A stretch of 64,000 nt of DNA from Dyella sp. RRB7 (GCF_022761115.1 NZ_JAKWJS010000010.1:1-64000); one strand, 5' to 3'. Shown: positions 1 to 8,161, counted from the stretch's first letter. The notes: generated from the sequence alone by a model not told the origin. Made by a program: numbers and translations.

Positions 1-314
1 TGCAAACTGCTCTTCGTCAACAGCCGCGGTCCTTGCAGACCGGGGGCGGACCATACATTTTTTCGAAGTGCCTCACGGGTCACCTCGATCTCCAGCATCG
101 ACTCGGCCAGCAGCTTCTTCAGCCGGGCGTTCTCGGTCTCCAGCTCCTTCAGCCGCTTGGCTTCGGGCACCGTCATCCCACCGAACTTGCTCCGCCACAG
201 GTAGTACGAGGCTTCACTGAAACCGTGCTTGCGGCAGAGGTCCTTCACCGCCACGCCGGCCTCTGCCTCGCGCAGGAAGCCAATGATCTGTTCTTCGGAA
301 AAGCGCTTCTTCAC
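1..314 (-). CDS. IS3-family transposase OrfA (partial)
   Basis: The frame opens with GTG at 314 and begins VKKRFSEEQIIGFLREAEAG, the usual start of IS3-family OrfA. A helix-turn-helix region (CRKHGFSEASYYLW) follows, then a leucine-zipper-like helix (LKELETENARLKKLLAE). OrfA binds the insertion-sequence ends and is usually joined to OrfB by a programmed -1 frameshift. A run of six A residues lies just after the EVTREALRK motif, where such a slip would be expected. Beyond it this frame stays open to base 1 but no longer looks like OrfA. The element may therefore be rearranged, or translation may switch frame there. The family assignment is firm; activity cannot be judged. Confidence 0.7.
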   Translation of the reverse strand, partial: MKKRFSEEQIIGFLREAEAGVAVKDLCRKHGFSEASYYLWRSKFGGMTVPEAKRLKELETENARLKKLLAESMLEIEVTREALRKNVWSAPGLQGPRLLTKSSL

Positions 315-381
315 GTCCAATCTCCGTCAGTTGTGGGATTGGACTCCAAATCGCTGCACTACTCAAAAGCGGGGGGACGTC
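1..381 (-). mobile_element. IS3-family insertion sequence, partial, leaving the left edge
   Basis: This block carries an OrfA-type reading frame on the minus strand. It sits inside a second IS3-type orfA that breaks off near base 380, so one insertion sequence appears to have landed in another. Only the orfA end is in the window; the catalytic DDE half (orfB) would lie left of base 1. The right boundary is approximate and was placed where the second orfA loses similarity. I could not define terminal inverted repeats or a target duplication with confidence. Confidence 0.55.
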
Positions 382-463
382 GCACGTCCTCGACGGGTGT
401 GCCCATCTCCGCCTGTTTCAGTGCGAACGCGATCTGCTCTTCGGTGAACTTTGACTTCTTCAT
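359..463 (-). pseudogene. Truncated IS3-family OrfA interrupted by another insertion
   Basis: An ATG at 463 with a strong ribosome site (AAGGAGG, 8-9 bases upstream) starts MKKSKFTEEQIAFALKQAEM, a typical IS3 OrfA N-terminus of a different subgroup from the neighbouring element. Similarity ends after about 27 residues, at GTPVEDV. The frame then runs into foreign sequence and stops at 34 codons. The break coincides with the edge of the other insertion sequence, so this is the stub of an element split by a later insertion. Confidence 0.7.
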
Positions 464-733
464 GGCGACGGGCCTCCTTGGGGCCGAAGTGTCGCCGAAT
501 TTTCTTGTTCTGGGCGAACCTGTTTAGCGGGAGGACGTCATTCGGGCAACAAGGCGACCAAGCGCCTCATGCCTCGGCCACAGCCATTACGAATGGGAGC
601 ACTCATTTGCCAGGCGAGGCGAACCTTCTCTTCACTGAGAGAAAAGTCCGCCTCGTGGCAGAGCCGGATGAGCTAACAACTCCGAAGCGGCGGGTTTTCT
701 CGCCATTGCACACCAAGATGGGAACGACTCCCT

Positions 734-2191
734 TCAGTCGCTGCGAGCTCCCGCAAGGAACGAATTGATCTCATGCGTGGCTCTACTGGCTAGCTGCCGC
801 TCAAGATCGCTTGCCTCGGCTCTTTTTTTCACCGAGTTGATCATCTTTCGGCCGATCTCAACCTCCAACTCTCTCTCCAGACGAACTATCGGAATGTCAG
901 CAACATCCGAAGGATCTAGATGGGGGATAGATGTTCCATAAGCATTGCGGATCACCAGCGGTCGGCCGAGATCGGGATGACCAAGGACGGTGAACAGATA
1001 CCCAGGATCAATCACTCGCTTGTCGGGGATGATGCGAACTAGGTCGTGAGAGAAGAAGGCTTGTTCATGCTCTTCCGTCATGAGCGCAACACTGCCATTC
1101 AAACCGTAGGTTTGCCCTGAGCACGCCATCACAATCCAACCAGCCTTCACGCGATAGTCGTCTGGATTATCCGCCTGCTCTACCAAGACTCGCTTGAGAC
1201 CCATGGTGTTAATTGAGAACAGCTCATCCGCACTCAGGTACGGCTCGCCGCCGTCGCCAAACACTCGCTTGAAGCGAGTTAGCCACCACACTGCTTCGGA
1301 TACCTCTGACAATGGCTGGGACTTCAGCTTTCGCTTGGTGAACTGACCGAGAATGGAAGTGGCAGCCGGCGTATGAAAGCTCGCTTCCAATCGCCTGCGT
1401 CTCTTAAAGAGCTCAGATGCAGCAACACTGAATCCGAGTTCCGCATCGGCGGTAGCGCGCACCTTTCCTACGGCGTTAGAAAGCAGGTCCTCGGCCTCCC
1501 GCTGAGACTCCCAAGCCTTGTTCCTGGCTTGGATGATCCTATTCCGCAGCTCGTCAAACTCGGACAGAATTGCCGGGTCTGGCAGCGGCACCGGCAATGA
1601 ACCGAGATGAGCTGGCTCCAGGTGTTTAATGACGTGGCCGTATTGCGCAGAAGTCATCATCGCGAGGGCTTGATCACTCCGCAGATAACCATATACCCAC
1701 CCCGCATACTTCTTCTCCAACGGATCCACACGCAAAAGGTCATCAGAAATGACTGCGCCCTCGTGAGGAGCATATGCGAGTATGCAGCGCCCGACGGTCC
1801 CGGAGCGGGTTACTAGCAGCTGACCAGCATTTACGAAGAGTTGCTCTGCATCCCGAGTCTTATCAAGCGCCAGATATTTTCGCGGGGTAGGACGTGAATC
1901 GAACACCTGTGTGGCAGCGAGGAATGGCCGACCATATTCCCGTGAAACCTGTATGCCCTTAAGGCGAGACGGCTGCCAAATGCGCGCAAGATCGTCTAGG
2001 CGAGCTCGTGAGCCAACCTGCGCCTCTAATGCCAGATGAATACCGTATCCGCCCGAAAGATAAGTTGCAGCCTCCATCCGTCTCTCACGTCCAAATAGAA
2101 CGGACGCAGGCAACGTCAACCAGCTCGGCTCATGCCATGTCTGCTTTTGTCGCTCCGGGCGCGGTGCGCTCAAGCGTGCTCGGATAGCCAT
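734..2191 (-). CDS. HsdS-like target-recognition subunit of a restriction-modification system
   Basis: This 485-residue protein has the two-fold layout of type I/IIB specificity subunits. A first target-recognition domain (about residues 50-205) ends in a helical spacer (roughly 210-245, LSEFDELRNRIIQARNKAWE). A second domain (about 255-440) is followed by a second helical spacer (about 445-475). In this family each domain reads one half of a split DNA site and the helices set the gap and bind the methylase. The start overlaps the end of the upstream nuclease-methylase gene by 22 bases, so the two are probably translated together. Downstream are about 270 bases of unassigned sequence, then IS3 debris. 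No HsdR helicase follows. Many codons end in A or T, unlike the core genes to the right. Confidence 0.8.
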   Translation of the reverse strand: MAIRARLSAPRPERQKQTWHEPSWLTLPASVLFGRERRMEAATYLSGGYGIHLALEAQVGSRARLDDLARIWQPSRLKGIQVSREYGRPFLAATQVFDSRPTPRKYLALDKTRDAEQLFVNAGQLLVTRSGTVGRCILAYAPHEGAVISDDLLRVDPLEKKYAGWVYGYLRSDQALAMMTSAQYGHVIKHLEPAHLGSLPVPLPDPAILSEFDELRNRIIQARNKAWESQREAEDLLSNAVGKVRATADAELGFSVAASELFKRRRRLEASFHTPAATSILGQFTKRKLKSQPLSEVSEAVWWLTRFKRVFGDGGEPYLSADELFSINTMGLKRVLVEQADNPDDYRVKAGWIVMACSGQTYGLNGSVALMTEEHEQAFFSHDLVRIIPDKRVIDPGYLFTVLGHPDLGRPLVIRNAYGTSIPHLDPSDVADIPIVRLERELEVEIGRKMINSVKKRAEASDLERQLASRATHEINSFLAGARSD

Positions 2192-4128
2192 TCCCTAAAT
2201 GCCTTCGCGATGTCCAGGGTATTGTCGTCAATGACCTTCTGAAGCGTCTTTTGAGTACGGTAGACGATTCGGCCGTTCTCGTACTCTTTCAGCTGCTCTT
2301 CGATCTCCTCAACGATCTCGTTGCCCTTCTTGTCTCTCACGTACGTCCTATTGCCCCGCTTATCGTGACCGATGTGATTTGCCACGGCCATGAACACTGG
2401 GTAGTTGGCTTGCGTACGCGCCGCACGCTCCAGAGCGATCTCTGCATCAGTTTTCCTCTCTAGCACGAGGAGGCTCGTTTGTACGCTGACGTTGGGTTGA
2501 AACGTATCAGGATGGAGATCAATAGAGGCCAAAACTCGCGTGTTCTCCAGAATCCATGCTCGGACGTACCCGAGCCCTGGAGACCCCAAAATGCCGTCGG
2601 GAAGGACCATTGCTACGCGACCGGTCCCTTGCTTCAGGAAGCGCACGCACCGTTCAATGAAGAGGATTTCCGGCGGCTGAGATTTCTGCACACCCTGAGT
2701 CTTCTCCCATCGGTCTTCACTTGAGTCGTAAGTCCAAATGTATCCAAGGTCGTACTTCTCCAAGATTGCGGGATCATCCACCGGAATCTTGGAGCCGAAG
2801 GGAGGGTTCGTGAAGATCAAATCGACCTTTCCCAGGAGCTCTCGATCGCGCAATGCATCAGGCCATATGGCGGGACTTGCCAGAGAGTTGGCCTGATAAA
2901 GTCCCCCGGCACCGTCATTGTTCATGACCATATTCATCTTGGTGGCTTTGACGAGTTCAGGATTGAAGTCAATACCAACGATAGATGCACCCGCATACTT
3001 CGCGATACGTGGAGCAACCTTTGGCTCCGCCCTGTTGTGGTTTCCCTTCCACTTTTCGAGCTCAGACGCCCTGATCTTTTCGATCACATGGTTCATTGCG
3101 GCAATGAGAAAACCGCCCGTACCGCATGCTGGATCCAAGACCAGCTGGTGCTCTTCCGGGTCGAGCATCGCAACAGCCATGTTGCAGACGTTGCGCGGCG
3201 TGAAGAACTCTCCCCGATCACCGCGGAGATTTGACCCTACGATCTCTTCGTACGCATGCCCCTTAACGTCCACATCGCTCTCAAGGAGCGAATACATCTG
3301 TAGTTGCGTGACGATGTACGCAAGTACAGGTGGATTCAAAGCAATGACGTCGTTGCCTTGAAAAATTGCAGGATATTCAGCTTTAACGACCTCAAAAAGC
3401 TTGTCGAGTCGTTTCTTGACCTTTAGCTGCCCATTTATGTTGGTCCGTTCGGACGCGCCCGCGAAAAATTCGACTTCAGTGCTGTCACGTTCGTCGTGAA
3501 TCTTGCAGAAGATAAGCTTAAGCAACTCCCAGAACGCTTGCGGCTTCTGCAGGCCCTGGTTTCCGGCGATGTAGTTATGACACCGACGAAAGGCGAACAG
3601 AAGAGCGTCTGAGGACGCTGGCTTGAGCTGATCGAATTTTGGCCGGTCAGAGTCATCAGGCGACTGTCCGAAGGTCGGTAGGTCGGGCACCTCCTCGAAG
3701 GTTACTCTTCCGCTACGAACAACTTTTCGGAAGCAGTGCCGCTCCAGGCCATTGGTCCACATTCCGAACTCAACATTTGGGCACGCCGCCATATAGCTCT
3801 GGAGTTGCCCAACACCTTCCTTACGGTCAGCAGCCTTGACCTTTTGCTCCTTGCACTCAACCACAATGTAGGCATTCGCCTGCTCGCGGCCGGATGATGG
3901 GTGAAAGACAACCAGGTCTGCCCGAGGCTTACGACTCCCTAGGCGAAGGGTAAATTCGACAGAGATGTCCGTGCGTGGATAGCCATACTCCCTAACGAGC
4001 GACTTCGAGATCTCTTGCCTTACATACTCTTCTGGCGTCTCAAGCCGCTGAGTAGAGCCGTCGATGAAATCGAGTACACGTCCCTGCTGGACAATGACTG
4101 CGACGTGCGACGCGGCGTTACCATGCAT
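2170..4128 (-). CDS. Fused PD-(D/E)XK nuclease and N6-adenine DNA methyltransferase
   Basis: The 652-residue protein joins two activities. Residues about 30-125 match the HsdR N-terminal nuclease fold (HSDR_N type), with Asp71 in PRADLVVF, Glu91 and Lys93 in VVECK, and a QxxxY motif (Gln108, Tyr112). Residues about 190-600 are an HsdM-type methylase with a GEFFTPR segment, the AdoMet motif DPACGTGG (332-339) and the catalytic NPPF (441-444). A nuclease-methylase subunit with a separate S subunit and no helicase is the layout of BcgI-like type IIB enzymes. Fused endonuclease activity here is inferred, not shown. The ATG at 4128 was chosen because GGGAG lies at the right distance. A longer GTG start at 4182 would add 18 residues. 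The neighbours are the S subunit (overlapping) and an integrase, so this is probably mobile-element cargo used for defence or self-maintenance. Confidence 0.8.
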   Translation of the reverse strand: MHGNAASHVAVIVQQGRVLDFIDGSTQRLETPEEYVRQEISKSLVREYGYPRTDISVEFTLRLGSRKPRADLVVFHPSSGREQANAYIVVECKEQKVKAADRKEGVGQLQSYMAACPNVEFGMWTNGLERHCFRKVVRSGRVTFEEVPDLPTFGQSPDDSDRPKFDQLKPASSDALLFAFRRCHNYIAGNQGLQKPQAFWELLKLIFCKIHDERDSTEVEFFAGASERTNINGQLKVKKRLDKLFEVVKAEYPAIFQGNDVIALNPPVLAYIVTQLQMYSLLESDVDVKGHAYEEIVGSNLRGDRGEFFTPRNVCNMAVAMLDPEEHQLVLDPACGTGGFLIAAMNHVIEKIRASELEKWKGNHNRAEPKVAPRIAKYAGASIVGIDFNPELVKATKMNMVMNNDGAGGLYQANSLASPAIWPDALRDRELLGKVDLIFTNPPFGSKIPVDDPAILEKYDLGYIWTYDSSEDRWEKTQGVQKSQPPEILFIERCVRFLKQGTGRVAMVLPDGILGSPGLGYVRAWILENTRVLASIDLHPDTFQPNVSVQTSLLVLERKTDAEIALERAARTQANYPVFMAVANHIGHDKRGNRTYVRDKKGNEIVEEIEEQLKEYENGRIVYRTQKTLQKVIDDNTLDIAKAFREWLSEHA

Positions 4129-4236
4129 TTTTTTGTTCTCCCAGTGCATGCTTTCGGCTAACCCCTCACTGTGCCACAGCACTCTTCGACAAACTACTGT
4201 AGGAAGAAAAATTCGAGTCTGGGCACATCACTTGCC

Positions 4237-4257
4237 CCTTTAGGTATTGCCTAAAGG
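4237..4257. promoter_or_regulatory. Perfect 8-bp inverted repeat upstream of the restriction-modification genes
   Basis: CCTTTAGG and CCTAAAGG are separated by five bases, about 110 bases upstream of the nuclease-methylase start. There is no U-tract, so an operator is more likely than a terminator. Restriction-modification genes are often timed by a controller or by the methylase itself, but no controller gene is visible here. Confidence 0.35.
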
Positions 4258-4353
4258 AGGTATACAGTTGCTTTTGCGGAAAATGCGAAGGTTCCGCCCA
4301 AACTCCACGACGCCCTCGAAGCGTCGGTACTGAGATCCTGATAGAAGGTCTCT

Positions 4354-5652
4354 CTAGCCAACCTTCAGCTGAAGCCTTTGCTCGTTGCTACCGATCTTCA
4401 GCTCTTCCAGATAGTCCGCCCAATCCTGCACGATTTCGCGGCGTTTATTGCGAAACTTCATACGCGCGTAGGCTGCCTCAGTCTCGTCTTTTGGAGCGTG
4501 CGCAAGCTGCGCCTCCAGGACATCAATTTCGATGCCTAATCGCTCACGTGCAATGGTTCGCAAGGTGGCTCGAAATCCGTGAGGCGTCTGCTCGCCACGA
4601 AACCCCATTTCGCGAAGAGCCTTGCTCAATGAATCTCTCGACAAGTGATTAGATTGCTGCCTAGCCTGCAGGGGAAAGGCATATTCCATCCCCTGGGTTC
4701 TCTGCAACATCTCCGCCAGAACCTCTTCAGCCTGCATGGGTAGCGATGTGCTGAAGTCCTTTCCCGTTTTCATACGATTCCGACCATCAGGCTCTTTGCC
4801 CGGAACATTCCATTCCCTGCTTTCCAAATTGATCTCTGACCAACGGGCACTAGCAACAACACCTGGACGCATCGCCGTCCATGCAGTCAGTAGGAGTGCC
4901 GCACGAACTACACGGTTCTCGTAAGCGTCAATGGCCCTCATTACATCACCCAGCCTGCTTTCGCTGTCCGTCACTGCCGGCATGTGACCAGCTTGACGAG
5001 TTGGCAGCAAGCGCTCCAACCTCAGAAGACTTTCCTCTCCACGCAGCCCCTCATCAATCGCCTGACCCACGATACGCCCGATGAACTGCTTTGCTTTGCG
5101 AGCAAGCTGGGGAGTACGCATGGCCATCTCCAAGAGAAGCGGCCGAACGTCACGGGTCGCCAAAGTACGCATATCCACATTACCGAGCCTCGGGATGAAA
5201 TAGGATTCCACGACAAGCTTAGCTTTGCGGTACGTTTGATCCGCCCACTGTGGCTGGCCAGCGACCAACCATCTCCGCGCCACAGCCCTCAGGGTGGCAT
5301 TCTCAGTCTCGGCGTCAGCCCGCTCCTTTTCGTCAATCCGCTCAGCGTCGAGCGAAGCGGCAATATGTCGTGCCTTGCGCACTCCAGGTGTTGCTATACC
5401 CTCTTTTGCGTCTCTCTGAATCTGGATGGCGCTGATCCGCGCTTCTGCGAGTGACATCGCCGAGTAGTAACCGATACTGGCTGGTGTGGCTGTTCTGCTA
5501 CCCGGGAGCCGATAGCGGACCACCCACGTCTTCAATCCAGCCTTGCTCACTTGCAGGTAGAGCCCTTTGCCGTCTGGGAGCGTGTAGGCCTTCTGCCTCG
5601 CTCTAGCATTGCGGACTTCCAACTCCGTTAGAGGCTTTGCGCGCTTAGGCAT
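4354..5652 (-). CDS. Tyrosine-type site-specific integrase of a tRNA-targeting element
   Basis: The 432-residue protein has an N-terminal arm-binding DUF4102-type domain (DGKGLYLQV, about 27-35). A core-binding region (about 118-215) and a C-terminal catalytic domain follow. The catalytic residues are visible as Arg262 (TAMRPG), His358-x-x-Arg361 (HGFR), His385 (LAHA) and Tyr395 (AYAR). It cuts and rejoins DNA at att sites. It starts 165 bases from the 3' end of a tRNA-Leu gene, the classic arrangement for elements that integrate in a tRNA 3' end. Its base composition matches the restriction genes rather than the core genome. All catalytic residues are present, so it is probably functional. 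Confidence 0.92.
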   Translation of the reverse strand: MPKRAKPLTELEVRNARARQKAYTLPDGKGLYLQVSKAGLKTWVVRYRLPGSRTATPASIGYYSAMSLAEARISAIQIQRDAKEGIATPGVRKARHIAASLDAERIDEKERADAETENATLRAVARRWLVAGQPQWADQTYRKAKLVVESYFIPRLGNVDMRTLATRDVRPLLLEMAMRTPQLARKAKQFIGRIVGQAIDEGLRGEESLLRLERLLPTRQAGHMPAVTDSESRLGDVMRAIDAYENRVVRAALLLTAWTAMRPGVVASARWSEINLESREWNVPGKEPDGRNRMKTGKDFSTSLPMQAEEVLAEMLQRTQGMEYAFPLQARQQSNHLSRDSLSKALREMGFRGEQTPHGFRATLRTIARERLGIEIDVLEAQLAHAPKDETEAAYARMKFRNKRREIVQDWADYLEELKIGSNEQRLQLKVG

Positions 5653-5722
5653 CAGCGGGGACCATCTTGTGTATGAAATCCATATTCATGCACAAGAGCA
5701 TACACAACATTCTGGGATCTAC

Positions 5723-5810
5723 TGAGACATCCTGAGAACAGCAGACACAAAAAACCCCGCAAAATGCGGGGTTTAGTGCGTTCCGTGGGACTCATTGAGA
5801 CTCCCTGAAA
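5723..5810. repeat. Two related 15-bp direct repeats between integrase and tRNA
   Basis: TGAGACATCCTGAGA (5723-5737) and TGAGACTCCCTGAAA (5796-5810) agree at 12 of 15 positions and lie 73 bases apart in the same orientation. They flank the tRNA terminator. Repeats like these beside an integrase can be arm-type binding sites; this is inference from position only. Confidence 0.35.
5748..5776 (-). terminator. Rho-independent terminator downstream of tRNA-Leu
   Basis: A 7-bp stem (CCCCGCA with TGCGGGG) closes a 3-base loop. On the minus strand it is followed by a run of six T. It lies 42 bases past the tRNA 3' end and would end the tpiA-secG-tRNA-Leu transcript before the integrase gene. An AT-rich flank on the other side means it could also work on the plus strand. 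Confidence 0.8.
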
Positions 5811-5817
5811 CTTCTAT

Positions 5818-5902
5818 TGGTGCCCAAGGGGGGACTCGAACCCCCACGCCTTACGGCGCTACCACCTCAAGGTAGTGCGTCTACCAATTCCGCCACCTGG
5901 GC
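5818..5902 (-). tRNA. tRNA-Leu (anticodon GAG)
   Basis: This is an 85-base cloverleaf with the long variable arm of class II tRNAs, a seven-base anticodon loop with GAG at its centre, a standard TTCGA T-loop and an encoded CCA end. The acceptor stem pairs GCCCAGG with CTTGGGC, with one weak pair. It follows secG by 11 bases on the same strand and is probably processed from the tpiA-secG transcript. Its 3' end is the likely attachment site of the adjacent element, whose insertion has left the gene intact. Confidence 0.97.
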
Positions 5903-5913
5903 AGGTGTCTTAC

Positions 5914-6366
5914 TTAGTTTTTCTTTGCCGGTTCCGTCGCGGCCGGGACATCGCCTGCAGGCTTGGCCGGGGCGGTGGCTGCCGGGACGTCGCCCTGGCT
6001 GGCCGTCGGCTTGGTGGCCTGCGGGATTTCCGGGTTGGCCGGCGCGGCGGGCTGCGCATTCTGCGTGGCCGCCGGCTTGTTGGCAAGACCCGCCATCACG
6101 CCAAGGCCGTTGCCATCACTGCCCTGCTCCGCACCATGGTGGCTCAGGTACATGCCCATGCCGAGGCTGAGGATGAAGAACAACGCGGCGAGCACTGCCG
6201 TGGAACGGGTCAGGAAGCTGGCCGAGCCGCGCGCCCCGAAAACGGTGGCGGAAGCACCGCCGCCGAAACCGGAACCCGCGTCCGCGCCGGCACCGCGCTG
6301 CATGAGGATCAGCACGATCATCGCCGCGGCGATCAGGATGTAAAAGACGCTGAAGATGACGAACAT
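5914..6366 (-). CDS. secG: Protein translocase subunit SecG
   Basis: SecG is the small third subunit of the inner-membrane SecYEG channel and assists SecA-driven export. The 150-residue product has two membrane helices (about 2-20 and 52-72) flanking the family's Gly/Ala-rich loop with FGGGASATVFGARGSA. After residue 80 it carries a Pro/Ala-rich tail with a repeated PAGDVPAAT-like motif. This tail is longer than in E. coli SecG (110 residues) but common in xanthomonads. The gene lies 24 bases after tpiA and 11 bases before tRNA-Leu, on the same strand. Confidence 0.95.
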   Translation of the reverse strand: MFVIFSVFYILIAAAMIVLILMQRGAGADAGSGFGGGASATVFGARGSASFLTRSTAVLAALFFILSLGMGMYLSHHGAEQGSDGNGLGVMAGLANKPAATQNAQPAAPANPEIPQATKPTASQGDVPAATAPAKPAGDVPAATEPAKKN

Positions 6367-6390
6367 GGTTCTCTAAAGAGTCCGTTGCGC

Positions 6391-7140
6391 TTAATGCGCC
6401 GCAGCGCAGATTCCCAGGAAGTCGGCTGCCACCAGCGAGGCGCCCCCGATCAGTCCTCCGTCAACGTCCGATTGCGCGAACAGGTCCGCTGCATTCGTCG
6501 CCTTGACGCTGCCGCCATAAAGCAGCCGGGTCAGACGGGCAATCATAGCATCTTCTTTTTCCAGTTGGCTACGGATGAACGCATGAACCTGTTGCGCCTG
6601 TTCCGGCGTGGCGGTGCAGCCGGTGCCGATGGCCCAGACCGGCTCATAGGCAATCACGGCGGTGTCGAAGCTGCCGATGCCATTCAACGCGATAACTGCC
6701 TGCAGCTGGCGTGCGATCACGGCCTCGGTCTGGCCCGCTTCGCGCTCGGCCAGCGTCTCGCCCACGCAGAGGATGGGAGTGAGGCCGCCGGCGCGCGCGG
6801 CGGCGAACTTGCGGGCCACCAGCGCGTCGCTTTCACCGTGGTACTGGCGACGCTCGGAATGTCCCACCAGCGTCCACTGCGCGCCGACGTCGGCCAGCAT
6901 GGCCGCGGATACTTCGCCGGTATAGGCACCCTGCCCGTCATGCTCGCTGACGTCCTGCGCGCCAAAGCCCAGGCCCGAGCCCACGTGCTGGCTGGCCAGT
7001 TCGCCCAGATAGGGGAACGGGGGAAACACCGCCACATCCATGGAGGAAGGCAAGGCGGCAATGATGTCGCCGACCAGCGCCGACGCCATACTGCGGCTGC
7101 CGTGCATCTTCCAGTTGCCTGCGACGAGTTTCTTTCGCAT
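6391..7140 (-). CDS. tpiA: Triosephosphate isomerase
   Basis: TpiA interconverts dihydroxyacetone phosphate and glyceraldehyde 3-phosphate in glycolysis and gluconeogenesis. The 249-residue barrel shows GNWKMHG at the N-terminus, catalytic His94 in GHSERR, catalytic Glu166 in YEPVWAIGTG, and the phosphate-binding LYGGSVK near the C-terminus. The ATG at 7140 gives the usual family length; the frame stays open upstream but that part has no similarity. It is the first gene of a tpiA-secG-tRNA-Leu unit and is divergent from a short-chain dehydrogenase gene. Confidence 0.97.
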   Translation of the reverse strand: MRKKLVAGNWKMHGSRSMASALVGDIIAALPSSMDVAVFPPFPYLGELASQHVGSGLGFGAQDVSEHDGQGAYTGEVSAAMLADVGAQWTLVGHSERRQYHGESDALVARKFAAARAGGLTPILCVGETLAEREAGQTEAVIARQLQAVIALNGIGSFDTAVIAYEPVWAIGTGCTATPEQAQQVHAFIRSQLEKEDAMIARLTRLLYGGSVKATNAADLFAQSDVDGGLIGGASLVAADFLGICAAAH

Positions 7141-7261
7141 GTCCCTATTCCATTGCAAATAAACGCAAAAGCTTAGCGAACGACCATGCCACTGGCAATG
7201 CATGACCGACAAGCCACTGTTGCCACGGCAAAAATCTGCAAAACCACAAAGAGACCACTTT

Positions 7262-8077
7262 ATGACCCCTGCCCGTCCGCTCACCCTGGTCACTGGCGCC
7301 TCTGCCGGCATCGGGGCCGCTTTTGCACGCGACCTCGCCGCACGCGGACATGATCTCGTGCTTACCGCGCGCCGCGTGGAGCGGCTGGAAGCCCTGGCCG
7401 ACGAGCTGCGTGCAGCACACGGCGCGACGGTGACGGTATGGCCGGCAGACCTGGCAGCCCCCGATGCCGTGCACCGTCTTTGCGACAGCCTCGCCGAACG
7501 TGGCCTTGAGGTGGACTGGTTGATCAACAACGCCGGCTATGGCGTCGCTGGCACCTTCGACGCCAATGAGTGGCCGGTGCATGAGGCCTTTATCCGCGTA
7601 CTGATGACGGCGCCGACCGAGCTGGCCTGGCGACTGCTGCCCGGCATGCGCCGGCGCGGCTATGGCCGCATCATCAATGTCGCCTCGCTCGCCGGCCACG
7701 TGCCGAGCTCGGCGGGGCATACGCTGTATGCGGCCAGCAAAGCCTACCTGATCAAGTTCTCGCAATCGCTGGCGCTGGAGAACCGCCACCTCGGCATTCA
7801 CGTGTGCGCGCTTTGTCCGGGCTTCACCTGGTCGGAATTCCACGACGTCACCGGCACGCGTGCACTGATGAACAAGTTGCCGGGCTTTATGTGGCAGACC
7901 GCCGAGGCCGTGGTCCGCGAGGGGCACGATGCGGTCGAGCGCGGTGACGTGGTGCATGTCACCGGCGGGGTGAACCGCTTTATCAAGGCGCTGATGAAGC
8001 TGCTGCCGGACCGGCTGACGCTGTGGCTGTCGGCGCGCGAGTCGAAGCGCTATCGGGATCTGGGGGAGCTGAGTTAA
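7262..8077 (+). CDS. Short-chain dehydrogenase/reductase (SDR family)
   Basis: This is a 271-residue NAD(P)-binding Rossmann protein. The cofactor motif TGASAGIG lies near the N-terminus, with NNAG in the middle and a catalytic Ser...YxxxK set (YAASKAY). The sequence resembles the DltE/YqjQ-like SDR group acting on unknown carbonyl or alcohol substrates. The ATG at 7262 was preferred because it places the Rossmann motif at the usual distance; an in-frame start at 7202 would add 20 unrelated residues. It stands alone, divergent from tpiA, and its substrate cannot be told from sequence. Confidence 0.85.
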   Translation: MTPARPLTLVTGASAGIGAAFARDLAARGHDLVLTARRVERLEALADELRAAHGATVTVWPADLAAPDAVHRLCDSLAERGLEVDWLINNAGYGVAGTFDANEWPVHEAFIRVLMTAPTELAWRLLPGMRRRGYGRIINVASLAGHVPSSAGHTLYAASKAYLIKFSQSLALENRHLGIHVCALCPGFTWSEFHDVTGTRALMNKLPGFMWQTAEAVVREGHDAVERGDVVHVTGGVNRFIKALMKLLPDRLTLWLSARESKRYRDLGELS

Positions 8078-8125
8078 CGGGCGAAAGCCGCTGGTATCCA
8101 GCAAGGGTTTCGCGGGCGCCTCCCA

Positions 8126-8151
8126 ACCCTCTCCCCCCAAGGGGAGAGGGT
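8126..8151. repeat. Intergenic palindrome CCCTCTCCCC/GGGGAGAGGG
   Basis: Two 11-base arms are separated by four bases. They lie between the convergent SDR and oxygenase genes. There is no T-run, so this is more likely a dispersed GC-rich palindrome of the kind common in xanthomonad intergenic DNA than a simple terminator, although it could stall both converging transcripts. Confidence 0.55.
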
Positions 8152-8161
8152 GCTGAAGGCT

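Noticed and set aside
1-733. Second copy of the tRNA-Leu 3' end as the far att site
   Set aside because: No matching segment is present at the left edge, so the element probably continues outside the window.
7141-7530. N-terminal extension of tpiA by about 130 codons
   Set aside because: The extension has no similarity and would overlap the divergent SDR gene; the normal TpiA start is at 7140.
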